Part shown: positions 27,533 to 35,617 of the stretch, in pieces
Numbering within the stretch: position 1 is the first letter of the stretch
Layout of the letters: every line of letters begins with the position of its first letter
Assembly: GCA_944375725.1 (NCBI GenBank)
Contig: CALWAZ010000189.1
Span: forward strand, 1-38,588
Length of the DNA stretch: 38,588 nt
From: an uncultured Merdimonas sp.
GTDB taxonomy: Bacteria; Bacillota; Clostridia; Lachnospirales; Lachnospiraceae
Reading direction: 5' to 3'
Notes under the pieces: model-generated
Databases searched by the model: none
What the model saw: only the letters and a program-made list of their open reading frames with translations
What the model was told of the DNA's origin: nothing
Position numbers and translations under genes: made by a program

Positions 27533-29620
27533 ATGAAGCAGGTAATCGTGTTTGCAGGGACAACGGAAGGAAGAATTCTGGGAGAATGGCTGGCGGCGGA
27601 AGGCGTAGAGACCCTCTGCTGCGTGGCTACAGAGTACGGAAAAGAGCTGATGAAGCCGGAGCCGGGGCTGGATGTGCGCCAGGGAAGACTGGACGGGGAA
27701 GAGATGCGCGCCCTTTTTGAGCAGGAAGGGCGGCCCCTCGTACTGGACGCTACGCATCCTTACGCTTCTGCGGTCTCTGAAAATATTCATGCGGCCTGCG
27801 GAAAGACAGGCTGCAGATACCTGCGGCTGATCCGGTCCTCCGCCGGCCTGGAGGCTGCCGGCCCGGAGGGAGCGGATCCGGAAGGCCGCGGCCAGGGAGG
27901 CGTGACTGTAGTAAAAGACGTGAGAGAGGCGGTCAGATGGCTTGCCAAAAGGCCGGGACGGATCTTTGTGGCGACCGGCAGCAAGGAGCTGGGGGAATTT
28001 ACAGCCCTTCCTGATTTCCGGGAGCGGGTCTATGCCAGAGTTCTGGCTACCCCGGAGGTAGTGCGCCATTGTACGGAGCTGGGCTTTTCCGGCCCCCATT
28101 TGATCTGTATGCAGGGACCCTTTTCGAAGGAGTTGAATGTGGCCATGCTGCGCCAGACAGGGGCCGCTTATCTTGTGACAAAGGAATCCGGCCGCGCGGG
28201 AGGTTTCCCGGAAAAACTGGAAGCGGCCAGAGAGGCCGGAGCAGAGATAGTGCTGATCGGACGTCCCAGGGAGCAGGAGGGAGTCTCTGTGGAGGAAGGG
28301 GTCCGTATTCTGATGGAGCAGTTTTCCCTGAAACAGGCCCCGGATTTTCCGGAGGAATTAAAGGCTGCTGCGCCGGAGAACGAAAAGGAACCGCCGGAAG
28401 CGGAAACAGCCAGAGCCAGCCTCATAGGAATCGGCATGGGAGTGCCGGAAAATATGACAGGGGAGGCGCTGGAGGCATTCCGGCAGGCAGACTGTATTCT
28501 GGGCTCCGGCAGGATGCTGGATACGTTCCGGGACTGGGGCAAGCCTCTTTTTGACGCATATGATCCGGTGAAAATGCTGGATTATGTGCAGCAGCATCCC
28601 GGATACAGGCGGATTGCGGTAGCTCTGTCCGGGGATGTGGGCTTTTACAGCGGTGCCAAAAGGCTCACAGCAGTCTTTGAGAAAGCGGGAATTGAGACCA
28701 GGCTGATTCCAGGCATTTCCTCAGCGGCCTATTTCTGCAGCAGGCTGAAAATTTCCTGGGAAGATGTGAAGCTGATGAGCGTCCACGGGCGCAGCCAGAA
28801 TCTGATCGCCGCTGTCAGAAGACATTTCAGGACCTTTACCCTGCTGGGAGGAAAGGATTCGGTGGAGAGTCTCTGTGAGAAGCTTCTGGAGTATGGACTG
28901 GGAAGTGTGGAGCTGTATATCGGGGAGCGGCTCCATTATCCGGAGGAACGGATTACGAAGGGAATCCCGGAAGAACTGAAAGAACGAAAATTTGACGGCC
29001 TCTGTGTGGCGCTGATTGAAAATCCCGCATATCGGAATGGAATCCCGGGCTGCATCCCGGATGAGGAATTCCTGCGGGGGGAGGCGCCCATGACCAAATG
29101 TGAGGTGCGGGGCCTTTCTGTGGAGAAGCTGAATCTTACAGAGGATTCTCTGGTATGGGATATCGGGGCGGGAACCGGCTCCGTGACGGTGGAGATGGCT
29201 CTGCGGGCCTTCGAGGGGCAGGTCTGGGCCATTGAGAAGAAGGCTGCCGCGGCGGAGCTTATCAGGGAAAACTGCAGAAAATTCGGGACGCCCAATGTGC
29301 AGGTAATCGAAGGCACCGCCCCGGAGGCTCTGGCGGATCTTCCGGCGCCCACCCACGTATTTATCGGCGGTTCTTCCGGCAATTTGAAGGAAATTCTGAA
29401 GCTTCTGCTGGAGAAGAATCCCGGGGTCCGTGTGGTCATCAATGCTATTACCCTGGAAACTGTCAGCGAAGCAAATGCCTGCCTGAAGGAGCTTCCTTTC
29501 ACGGATGTGGAGATTGTGCAGATTCAGGCGGCAAAGGCAAAGCATGTGGGTCCTTATCAGATGATGATGGGACAGAATCCGGTCTATATCTTTACGGCCC
29601 GGGGCAGAGAGGAGACATAA
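27533..29620 (+). CDS. cbiJ-cbiE-cbiT: Trifunctional CbiJ-CbiE-CbiT fusion
   Basis: A single frame of 695 residues joins three activities. Residues 1 to ~265 are cobalt-precorrin-6A reductase (CbiJ/CobK), starting VIVFAGTTEGR, with DATHPYA and FVATGSKEL. A ~30-residue Pro/Glu/Ala-rich linker follows. Residues ~295-515 are the C5/C15 methylase CbiE, starting SLIGIGMGVPENMT, with the later ALSGDVGFYSGA pocket. Residues ~517-695 are the CbiT decarboxylating methylase, with VWDIGAGTGSVTVEMAL and FIGGSSGNL. CbiE-CbiT fusion is well known as CobL; adding CbiJ is less common. The typical GPGD of the methylase start is GMGV here. No frameshift is seen. Confidence 0.93.
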   Translation: MKQVIVFAGTTEGRILGEWLAAEGVETLCCVATEYGKELMKPEPGLDVRQGRLDGEEMRALFEQEGRPLVLDATHPYASAVSENIHAACGKTGCRYLRLIRSSAGLEAAGPEGADPEGRGQGGVTVVKDVREAVRWLAKRPGRIFVATGSKELGEFTALPDFRERVYARVLATPEVVRHCTELGFSGPHLICMQGPFSKELNVAMLRQTGAAYLVTKESGRAGGFPEKLEAAREAGAEIVLIGRPREQEGVSVEEGVRILMEQFSLKQAPDFPEELKAAAPENEKEPPEAETARASLIGIGMGVPENMTGEALEAFRQADCILGSGRMLDTFRDWGKPLFDAYDPVKMLDYVQQHPGYRRIAVALSGDVGFYSGAKRLTAVFEKAGIETRLIPGISSAAYFCSRLKISWEDVKLMSVHGRSQNLIAAVRRHFRTFTLLGGKDSVESLCEKLLEYGLGSVELYIGERLHYPEERITKGIPEELKERKFDGLCVALIENPAYRNGIPGCIPDEEFLRGEAPMTKCEVRGLSVEKLNLTEDSLVWDIGAGTGSVTVEMALRAFEGQVWAIEKKAAAAELIRENCRKFGTPNVQVIEGTAPEALADLPAPTHVFIGGSSGNLKEILKLLLEKNPGVRVVINAITLETVSEANACLKELPFTDVEIVQIQAAKAKHVGPYQMMMGQNPVYIFTARGREET

Positions 29621-29621
29621 A

Positions 29622-30986
29622 ATGAGACTGCCGAGAATCATGCTGGCCGCTCCTGCGAGCGGCAGCGGGAAAACCCTTGTGACCTGCGGAATTCTGCAGG
29701 CTCTCGTAAACCGGGGATACCAGGTGGCATCCTTTAAATGCGGGCCGGATTATATCGATCCCATGTTTCACAGCCGTGTGATCGGCACACGGTCCGGAAA
29801 TCTGGACACCTTTTTTACCGATGAGTCTGTGACCCGTTATCTGTTTGGACAGGCGGCGTCTCAGGCGGAAATTTCGGTCATAGAGGGGGTCATGGGCTAC
29901 TATGACGGCCTGGGCGGTATCTCGGAAAAGGCCAGCTCTGCGGATGTGGCGGCGGCAGTTCTTGCGCCGGTGATCCTGGTGGTGAACTGCCGTGGAATGA
30001 GCATGTCTGTACTGCCGCTGATCAAGGGATTTCTGGAATATGAGCAGCCCGGACAGATCCGGGGCGTGATTCTGAATCAGATGCCGGCTTCTCTTTATCC
30101 GGATTTGAAGGCACAGATTGAGGAAAAGCTGTCCGTTCAGGTACTGGGATATGTGCCCAAAGCGGATGAGCTGGTATTGGAAAGCCGGCACCTGGGGCTG
30201 GTGCTGCCCGGAGAAATTGAACGGCTGAAGGAAAAGCTGAACCGTCTGGCCGGGGTGCTGGAGGAGACCCTGGATCTGGACGCCCTGCTTTCCATGGCCT
30301 CCATGGCGCCGGATTTGGCCTTTGAGGAGCCCCGGCTGCCTGTACTTTCCGGCACGTCCAGGCCCAGAATCGGCGTGGCAGAGGATGAGGCCTTCTGCTT
30401 TACCTACCGGGATAATCTGCAGATGCTGGGAAAGATGGGAGCGGAGCTGGTGCCTTTTTCTCCTCTTTCGGATCCGCGTCTGCCGGAAGGACTGCAGGGA
30501 TTAATTTTAAGCGGCGGGTATCCGGAGCTTCACGCGGCCCGTCTCAGTGAAAACCGTTCCATGCGGGAATCCGTGCGGAACGCGGTGAAGGGGGGACTTC
30601 CCTGCATCGCGGAGTGCGGGGGCTTTCTTTATCTCCACCGGACACTGGAGGGAGAAGACGGGAAAGAATATCCCATGGCAGATGTGCTGGACGCCAGGGC
30701 ATACCGGACAGGGAAACTGTCCCGGTTCGGATATATTACGCTGACTGCCCGGAAGGATCAGCTGATTCTCCCGCAGGGAGGACAGATCCGGGGACATGAA
30801 TTCCATTACTGGGAAAGTGAAAGCTGCGGGGAGGCCATGCAGGCTCAGAAGCCTTTAAGAAAACGGAACTGGAGCTGTGTGCACGGGACAGAGACCCTTT
30901 ACGCGGGCTTTCCGCACCTGTTTTTCTACTCCAATCCGGAGGCGGCCTGGAATTTTCTGAAGAAATGCGGGGAACGGATATGCTGA
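29622..30986 (+). CDS. cbiA: Cobyrinate a,c-diamide synthase
   Basis: This 454-residue glutamine amidotransferase amidates the a and c side chains. The N-terminal ATPase domain has a P-loop AAPASGSGKT at residues 9-18 and FKCGPDYIDPMFH. The C-terminal GATase domain has LSGGYPELHA and the nucleophile C332 in AECGGFLYL. It begins one base after the cbiJET stop, and its own stop overlaps the cobU start. Length and domain order are normal for CbiA. Confidence 0.96.
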   Translation: MRLPRIMLAAPASGSGKTLVTCGILQALVNRGYQVASFKCGPDYIDPMFHSRVIGTRSGNLDTFFTDESVTRYLFGQAASQAEISVIEGVMGYYDGLGGISEKASSADVAAAVLAPVILVVNCRGMSMSVLPLIKGFLEYEQPGQIRGVILNQMPASLYPDLKAQIEEKLSVQVLGYVPKADELVLESRHLGLVLPGEIERLKEKLNRLAGVLEETLDLDALLSMASMAPDLAFEEPRLPVLSGTSRPRIGVAEDEAFCFTYRDNLQMLGKMGAELVPFSPLSDPRLPEGLQGLILSGGYPELHAARLSENRSMRESVRNAVKGGLPCIAECGGFLYLHRTLEGEDGKEYPMADVLDARAYRTGKLSRFGYITLTARKDQLILPQGGQIRGHEFHYWESESCGEAMQAQKPLRKRNWSCVHGTETLYAGFPHLFFYSNPEAAWNFLKKCGERIC

Positions 30987-31513
30987 TACTGGTTACAGGA
31001 GGAAGCGGCAGCGGTAAATCAGAGTATGCGGAAAATACAGCTGTGGCTTTGGCAGAAAAGGAAGGACTTCCTCTTTATTATGTGGCGACCATGAAACCCT
31101 ATGGGGAGGAAGGGCGGCGGCGCGTGGCGCGCCATCGGAGGCTCCGTGCCGGAAAAGGCTTTGAGACCATAGAGTGTTTCGCGAATTTGAAAAGTATCTC
31201 CCTTCCCGGAAGGGGCGTGGTGCTTCTGGAATGTCTGTCCAATCTGACCGCCAATGAGATGTTTGAGCCGGAAGGCGCGGGAGAAGGGACGGAGGCTGCC
31301 ATCCTTGAGGGAGTGAAAGAGCTGAGAAAGCGCAGCGCTCATCTGGTAATCGTCACCAACGATATCTTTTCTGACGGAATCACATATGATGAAGTAACGA
31401 GGCTGTATCAGGAACGGCTGGGACGGCTGAACCGGGAGCTTGCGCTGCTTGCGGATCAGGCGGCGGAAGTGGTATGCGGAATTCCTTTGCAGCTGAAAGA
31501 AAAGGGAGTATAA
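30980..31513 (+). CDS. cobU: Adenosylcobinamide kinase/guanylyltransferase, with diverged C-terminal motif
   Basis: This 177-residue P-loop protein matches CobU. It has LVTGGSGSGKSEYAE at the start, the histidine region VARHRRLR expected to carry the GMP intermediate, and VVLLECLSNLTAN. The usual TNEVGxGIVP motif is replaced by TNDIFSDGITYDEV, though the following RLGRLNRELA helix is kept. ATG 30980 overlaps the cbiA stop; a start at 30965 is possible but gives an unsupported five-residue extension. A second, shorter CobU-like gene lies two genes downstream and has the motif this one lacks. Confidence 0.9.
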   Translation: MLILVTGGSGSGKSEYAENTAVALAEKEGLPLYYVATMKPYGEEGRRRVARHRRLRAGKGFETIECFANLKSISLPGRGVVLLECLSNLTANEMFEPEGAGEGTEAAILEGVKELRKRSAHLVIVTNDIFSDGITYDEVTRLYQERLGRLNRELALLADQAAEVVCGIPLQLKEKGV

Positions 31514-31514
31514 T

Positions 31515-32276
31515 ATGAAACGGCTTTGGAACAGCTTTAAGATTGCATTCGCAATGTACTCAAAGATTCCTATGCCCAAGGCGGACTGGGAAAAGGAAAA
31601 TATGCGTTATATGATGTGCTTTTTCCCACTGGTCGGCATAGTGATTGGAGCGGTCCTGATCGGCTGGGGCTGGCTGGCAGACCGGCTTCAGGCAGGAGAG
31701 ATCCTTCGGAGCGCGGTTTATGTACTGATTCCCGTGGCAGTGACCGGGGGAATCCATCTGGACGGTCTTCTGGACACGGCGGACGCGCTTTCCTCCTATC
31801 AGCCCAAAGAGCGCAAACTGGAGATTCTCAAGGATTCCCACGCGGGAGCCTTTGCGGTGATTATGGCCTGCTGCTATTTCCTGGCTTCCTTTGGAGTCTG
31901 GAGCGAGCTTGACAGGAATCAGGTTCTGGTGCTGGCAGGAGGCTTTGTGCTTTCCCGGGCCATGAGCGGACTGGGAGTGGCCTCTTTCCCCTGCGCCAAG
32001 AAGACCGGGACGCTGGCCATGTTTTCGGACGCGGTTCAGGAACGGGTGGTGATGTTCTGCCTGTATGTGCTGCTGTTTCTGTCGGCAGGCTATATGTGCG
32101 TTCTGGATCCGAAGCTTGGCACTGCGGCAGTAGTGGGCGGCTGGCTGGTCTTTTTCGGATATTTCCGGATGTCCATGAAGCAGTTTGGCGGAATCACCGG
32201 AGACCTGGCAGGATTTTTCGTGCAGATGTGTGAGCTTGTGATGGCGGTCTGTGTCTGGGCGGCAGGAAAACTATAG
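31515..32276 (+). CDS. cobS: Adenosylcobinamide-GDP ribazoletransferase (cobalamin synthase)
   Basis: This integral membrane enzyme of 253 residues joins adenosylcobinamide-GDP to alpha-ribazole. It begins WNSFKIAFAMYSKIPMPKAD, which matches the CobS N-terminus. The metal/substrate motif GGIHLDGLLDTADALSSYQ is clear, followed by LKDSHAGAFAVI. At least five hydrophobic segments alternate through the rest. It starts one base after cobU and ends a dozen bases before the CobU-like gene. Confidence 0.95.
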   Translation: MKRLWNSFKIAFAMYSKIPMPKADWEKENMRYMMCFFPLVGIVIGAVLIGWGWLADRLQAGEILRSAVYVLIPVAVTGGIHLDGLLDTADALSSYQPKERKLEILKDSHAGAFAVIMACCYFLASFGVWSELDRNQVLVLAGGFVLSRAMSGLGVASFPCAKKTGTLAMFSDAVQERVVMFCLYVLLFLSAGYMCVLDPKLGTAAVVGGWLVFFGYFRMSMKQFGGITGDLAGFFVQMCELVMAVCVWAAGKL

Positions 32277-32288
32277 GAGAACGGAACT

Positions 32289-32675
32289 ATGATACTGATT
32301 ATCGGAGGAGCCTTTCAGGGAAAGAAGGCCTATGCCATGGAAAAGTTTTCTCTGAAGGAAGAGGATTTTACAGACGGGGCCTGCTGCGGTGAGGAAGAGC
32401 TGTATCAGGCAAAGGCCCTGAATCATTTTCACGAATATGTGCGCCGCTGTCTGGAGGAAGGATGGGACACGGCCGGTCTTCCGGAGCGGATCCTGGAAAA
32501 AAATCCGGAGTTGATTCTGATTTCCAATGAGCTTGGAAGCGGCGTGGTGCCTGTGGACGCCTTTGACCGGAACTGGAGGGAGACGGCAGGGCGGCTCTGC
32601 TGCAGTCTGGCTTCCGGGGCAGAAGAGGTCCACCGGGTCGTATGCGGAATCGGGACGGTGATCAAAGGTGGCTGA
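32289..32675 (+). CDS. Short CobU-like protein of unclear activity
   Basis: This 128-residue protein starts MILIIGGAFQGKKAYAMEKF and ends with ISNELGSGVVPVDAFDRNWR, a GRL helix and VHRVVCGIGTVIKGG. Those ends resemble the two ends of CobU, the second being the canonical TNEVGxGIVP-type motif. The middle is short. The P-loop serine/threonine is replaced by lysine (GKK) and no histidine region for a GMP intermediate is visible. It is therefore unlikely to be a full kinase/guanylyltransferase. Its position between cobS and cobC ties it to nucleotide-loop assembly. It may be a partner subunit or a diverged paralogue of the cobU at 30980. AGGAGAACGGAACT precedes the ATG. Confidence 0.8.
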   Translation: MILIIGGAFQGKKAYAMEKFSLKEEDFTDGACCGEEELYQAKALNHFHEYVRRCLEEGWDTAGLPERILEKNPELILISNELGSGVVPVDAFDRNWRETAGRLCCSLASGAEEVHRVVCGIGTVIKGG

Positions 32676-33294
32676 GCTGTATCTGATCCGCCATGGGAAG
32701 ACTTATGGAAACACGCTGGGACGTTATATCGGAACCACGGATGAGGATCTCTGCAGCGAAGGAAGGGAAGCCCTGCTTGGCCTGAAGGGGCAGGAAGACT
32801 ACCGGTCTCTGAAGCCGGAGAAGGTCTACGTAAGCCCGCTGAAGCGCTGCCTTCAGACCGCGGAGATTCTGTTCCCGGGAGTGCCGGCAGAGTCTGTGCC
32901 GGAGCTCAGAGAATGTGATTTCGGAGAATTTGAAAATCAGAATTACAAAGAGCTGTCCGGAAATCCTTCCTACCAGGCATGGGTAGACAGCGGCGGCACC
33001 CTGCCCTTTCCCGGCGGTGAGAGCCGGGAAGGGTTTCAGAGCCGCTGCGTGGAGGGCTTTCTCCGGGTGCTGGATGATATCAGAACCCGGGGTATAGAAC
33101 GGGCTGCCCTGGCAGTCCACGGAGGCACGATCATGAGCATTCTCTCAGCGTTTGCCTTTCCGAAGGAAGAATTTTATCACTGGCAGGTGAAAAACGGGGA
33201 GGGTTTTCGGGCTCTTCTGGATGAGACGGACAAAGGAGGAATTCGGCTTTATGAAATTTCACATATTGGCCCTGATCCTGGGGTTTCTGCTTGA
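32668..33294 (+). CDS. cobC: Histidine phosphatase, probable alpha-ribazole phosphatase
   Basis: This 208-residue protein is a histidine phosphatase. It starts at a GTG with AELYLIRHGKTYGNT, so H9 in the RHG motif is the phospho-accepting residue. CDFGEFE and a second histidine in VHGGTIMS follow. Context between cobS and cbiB supports dephosphorylation of alpha-ribazole phosphate. The GTG overlaps the end of the CobU-like gene by eight bases, and the C-terminus overlaps cbiB by 44. Broad-specificity phosphoglycerate-mutase-like activity cannot be excluded from sequence alone. Confidence 0.88.
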   Translation: MAELYLIRHGKTYGNTLGRYIGTTDEDLCSEGREALLGLKGQEDYRSLKPEKVYVSPLKRCLQTAEILFPGVPAESVPELRECDFGEFENQNYKELSGNPSYQAWVDSGGTLPFPGGESREGFQSRCVEGFLRVLDDIRTRGIERAALAVHGGTIMSILSAFAFPKEEFYHWQVKNGEGFRALLDETDKGGIRLYEISHIGPDPGVSA

Positions 33295-34219
33295 TCTGGT
33301 TTTCGGGGATCCCAGGTGGCTCTATCATCCCATCCGTCTGATCGGAAATCTGATTGCCGCGGCGGAGAAGCCTTTCCGTGCGGCATTTCCCAAAACCGAA
33401 AAGGGAGAGCTGACAGCAGGCGTCTTTTTTGCGGTGTTTGTGACAGCGGTATCCACGGCTGTTCCGGCTTTGATTTTATTTCTGGCTTCCCGGATTTCCA
33501 TGTGGCTTTTCTTTGCCCTGGAAGTCTTCTGGAGCTTTCAGATTCTGGCGGCCCGGTCTTTGAAATCCGAGAGCATGAAGGTCTATGAGGCTCTGAAAAA
33601 CGGCAGCCTGGAAGAGGCCAGGAAGGCAGTTTCCATGATTGTGGGCCGGGATACCCAGAATCTTACGGAGGAAGGCGTGGCGAAGGCAGCTGTGGAGACA
33701 GTAGCGGAAAACTCCTCGGACGGAGTAGTGGCTCCGCTGATTTTCCTGAGTCTCGGCGGCCCGGTCCTGGGATTTTTCTATAAAGCGGTCAACACACTGG
33801 ATTCCATGGTAGGATACAAAAATGACAGGTATCTATATTTTGGACGGTTTTCGGCAAAACTGGACGATGTGCTGAACTTTATCCCCTCCCGCCTGAGCGG
33901 TCTTCTGCTGGTGGCGGCAAGCCCGCTTGCGGGACTGGACGGGAAAGGGGCCTGGCGGATCTTCCGGCGGGACCGGAAGAACCATGCCAGCCCCAATTCT
34001 GCCCAGACGGAGGCGGCCGCGGCAGGGGCTCTGGGTGTACAGCTGGCGGGAGACGCGTATTATTTTGGAAAGCTTTATAAAAAGCCGACCATCGGAGATC
34101 CCCTCCGGCCGGTGGAGTATGAGGATATCCGCCGGGTCAACCGGCTGATGTACGCGGCTGTCTGTCTGGCCCTTCTGATCGCGGCCGCGGCAGCTGTGAT
34201 TCTGGAGCTGTGTTTTTGA
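33251..34219 (+). CDS. cbiB: Adenosylcobinamide-phosphate synthase
   Basis: This integral membrane protein of 322 residues attaches aminopropanol phosphate, the CobD product, to cobyric acid. It has the family marks DLVFGDPRWLYHPIRLIG at the start, VAENSSDGVVAPL, KAVNTLDSMVGYKNDRY and RLSGLLL, and several hydrophobic helices including the last 25 residues. I chose ATG 33251 behind AAAGGAGGAATTCGG; the in-frame ATG at 33221 would add ten charged residues before the first helix. The overlap with cobC suggests coupling. Confidence 0.95.
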   Translation: MKFHILALILGFLLDLVFGDPRWLYHPIRLIGNLIAAAEKPFRAAFPKTEKGELTAGVFFAVFVTAVSTAVPALILFLASRISMWLFFALEVFWSFQILAARSLKSESMKVYEALKNGSLEEARKAVSMIVGRDTQNLTEEGVAKAAVETVAENSSDGVVAPLIFLSLGGPVLGFFYKAVNTLDSMVGYKNDRYLYFGRFSAKLDDVLNFIPSRLSGLLLVAASPLAGLDGKGAWRIFRRDRKNHASPNSAQTEAAAAGALGVQLAGDAYYFGKLYKKPTIGDPLRPVEYEDIRRVNRLMYAAVCLALLIAAAAAVILELCF

Positions 34220-34312
34220 AGCTGTGTTTGGAAGGCAGCAGACCCTAAGACATCCGCGGCGGGCGGCAGCCTGTCCGGATTCAGAAGATTTTGGCAGCAG
34301 GAGGAAAAGAAA

Positions 34313-34840
34313 ATGAAAAAATCATGTATTCATATTTACTGCGGAGATGGAAAAGGAAAATCCACGGCAGTCATGGGACTGGCCCTTCGGGCGGCAGGAA
34401 GCGGAAAAAAGGTGGTTTTGACTCAGTTTCTGAAGGATGGAAAATCTTCGGAGCTTGCTATTTTAAGGGAACTGCCTCAGATCACAGTTCTGACCTGCGG
34501 GAAGCAGTTCGGATTTATCTGGAATATGACAGAGGAGCAGAAAAAAGAAGCACGGGCGGCTTACCAGGAGCTTTTTGACAGGGCAGTCCGCACAGCAAAA
34601 GAGGAGGGCGCCTTTCTTCTGGTGATGGATGAGTTTATGGCGGCTTACAATCATGAAATGATAGACCGGACGAAGGCTCTGGATTTTCTGAAGGAAAGGC
34701 CCGAGGGACTCGAGGTGGCGCTGACAGGGCGTGATCCGGCTCCTGAGCTGCTGGAGCTGGCAGACTATGTGTCAGAGATACGGAAAATCAAGCATCCCTT
34801 TGACCAGGGACTGAACGCGAGAAAAGGAATTGAGATGTAA
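34313..34840 (+). CDS. btuR: Corrinoid adenosyltransferase (BtuR/CobO type)
   Basis: This 175-residue cytoplasmic enzyme transfers adenosyl from ATP to cobalt(I) corrinoids. The P-loop GDGKGKSTAVMGLALRAAG begins near residue 9. The Walker-B-like LLVMDEFMAAYNHEMI and the closing TGRDPAPELLELADYVSEI are typical of CobO/BtuR. It is shorter than the enterobacterial enzyme because the N-terminal extension is absent. It lies 93 bases after cbiB with a strong GCAGGAGGAAAAGAAA site. It is the last gene before the terminator. Confidence 0.94.
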   Translation: MKKSCIHIYCGDGKGKSTAVMGLALRAAGSGKKVVLTQFLKDGKSSELAILRELPQITVLTCGKQFGFIWNMTEEQKKEARAAYQELFDRAVRTAKEEGAFLLVMDEFMAAYNHEMIDRTKALDFLKERPEGLEVALTGRDPAPELLELADYVSEIRKIKHPFDQGLNARKGIEM

Positions 34841-34843
34841 GAA

Positions 34844-34886
34844 AAGACGGCTTCCGTGGCTGCGTGTCCGGGAACCGTCTTTTTTT
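34844..34886. terminator. Terminator ending the cobalamin operon, probably bidirectional
   Basis: AAGACGG (34844-34850) pairs with CCGTCTT (34875-34881), extended by TTCC/GGAA with a one-base bulge, followed by TTTTTTT to 34886. On the minus strand the same stem is followed by TTTTC, so it may also stop the convergent Spo0A-like gene. Confidence 0.85.
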
Positions 34887-34895
34887 CTGCGGGCT

Positions 34896-35228
34896 TCAGC
34901 TGCAGAGAAGATACTGAGAGAAAATGGCGATCAGATCTCTGGGATAGGGAATCTTGTGAGCCCATGCGGGGCTTCCGGTCATCTGGACGAGCAGCTGCTC
35001 GCCTCCGTTTTTCATCATGACATCCCGGATGGTTCGAATGTTTCTTTCCACGTTTGCTACGCTTGTGTGATGTTCTGACGCTACAGTTACATAGATCTCC
35101 TTCTGAATATTTTGAAGCCGTTCCGGATTTTCGACGGCCAGCTCAACAGAACGGATAAAGTACTGATAACCGCAGTAATAACTGAAGACGCCTGCTGAGT
35201 GAAGCAGAAACTGAATTTTCTGTCTCAT
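34896..35228 (-). CDS. Stand-alone Spo0A C-terminal-type DNA-binding protein
   Basis: This 110-residue protein has no receiver domain. The sequence YYCGYQYFIRSVELAVENP, then KEIYVTVASEHHTSVANVER, NIRTIRDVMM and IPYPRDLIAIFSQYL follow the order of the Spo0A effector domain. In Spo0A that domain binds 0A boxes once the receiver is phosphorylated. Here it stands alone, so regulation must differ. It could compete with Spo0A or act as a constitutive regulator. The gene is convergent to btuR and shares its terminator. AGAAGGGG lies about a dozen bases upstream of the ATG. I do not recognise a named gene. Confidence 0.82.
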   Translation of the reverse strand: MRQKIQFLLHSAGVFSYYCGYQYFIRSVELAVENPERLQNIQKEIYVTVASEHHTSVANVERNIRTIRDVMMKNGGEQLLVQMTGSPAWAHKIPYPRDLIAIFSQYLLCS

Positions 35229-35281
35229 GGTGTAAAAAACCCCTTCTTATGTAAAATAACAAAATTTTTTATTTTAATGAA

Positions 35282-35341
35282 ATTATATACTGAACAGGGT
35301 ATATTTAACAGGGAGTCGTTTGAATTAGACAAAAATCGACA
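35282..35341 (-). promoter_or_regulatory. Promoter with 0A-box-like sites for the Spo0A-like gene
   Basis: Read on the minus strand, TATAAT occupies 35287-35282 and a weak TGTTAA-like -35 lies 17 bases upstream. Further upstream are two sequences close to the Spo0A box TGTCGAA, namely TGTCGAT (35341-35335) and TGTCTAA (35331-35325), about ten bases apart. The placement suggests control by Spo0A or by the gene's own product. The surroundings (35229-35395) are AT-rich and hold no other gene. Confidence 0.5.
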
Positions 35342-35394
35342 AAAATAAACGGGATTTATTGCGCGAGAGGGGCTTTTCTGCAATTTCATGCACA

Positions 35395-35433
35395 AAAACA
35401 AAAAAAGACAGCTCATGGTGCTGAGCTGTCTTT
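35395..35433 (-). terminator. Terminator of tRNA-Trp
   Basis: AAAGACAGCTCA (35404-35415) and TGAGCTGTCTTT (35422-35433) form a perfect 12-bp stem with a six-base loop. On the minus strand it is followed by TTT, then GTTTTTG, so it ends transcription of the tRNA. Confidence 0.85.
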
Positions 35434-35453
35434 CTGACTTCCATTCAGGAAAG

Positions 35454-35524
35454 CAGGGGATGAGAGAATCGAACTCCCACTAAGGGTTTTGGAGACCCCT
35501 GTCATGCCATTTGACCAATCCCCT
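35454..35524 (-). tRNA. tRNA-Trp (anticodon CCA)
   Basis: Read on the minus strand the cloverleaf is complete. The acceptor stem AGGGGAT/ATCCCCT is followed by discriminator G. The D stem is GTC/GAC, the anticodon stem GGGGT/ACCCT with loop CTCCAAA, so the anticodon is CCA, and the T stem GGGAG/CTCTC has loop TTCGATT. The length is 71. The 3' CCA is not encoded (CTTT follows). Confidence 0.93.
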
Positions 35525-35543
35525 ATCTGAAACGTACTTATTA

Positions 35544-35573
35544 TTTATATCACAGCAACCTCTATTTTGTCAA
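35544..35573 (-). promoter_or_regulatory. Promoter of tRNA-Trp
   Basis: On the minus strand TTGACA (35573-35568) and TATAAA (35549-35544) are 18 bases apart, about 20 bases upstream of the tRNA 5' end. Consensus -35 element. Confidence 0.75.
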
Positions 35574-35617
35574 GCAGATCTTCCATAAAATTTTTGGTAC
35601 TTTATTTTAATTAGTAC

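Noticed and set aside
28721-29641. A 306-residue minus-strand frame opposite the CbiE/CbiT region
   Set aside because: Complementary shadow of the fusion gene; no signature seen.
35454-35524. Reading the tRNA as tRNA-Gly (TCC)
   Set aside because: With a correct seven-base anticodon loop (CTCCAAA between paired GGGGT/ACCCT) the anticodon is CCA, so tryptophan.
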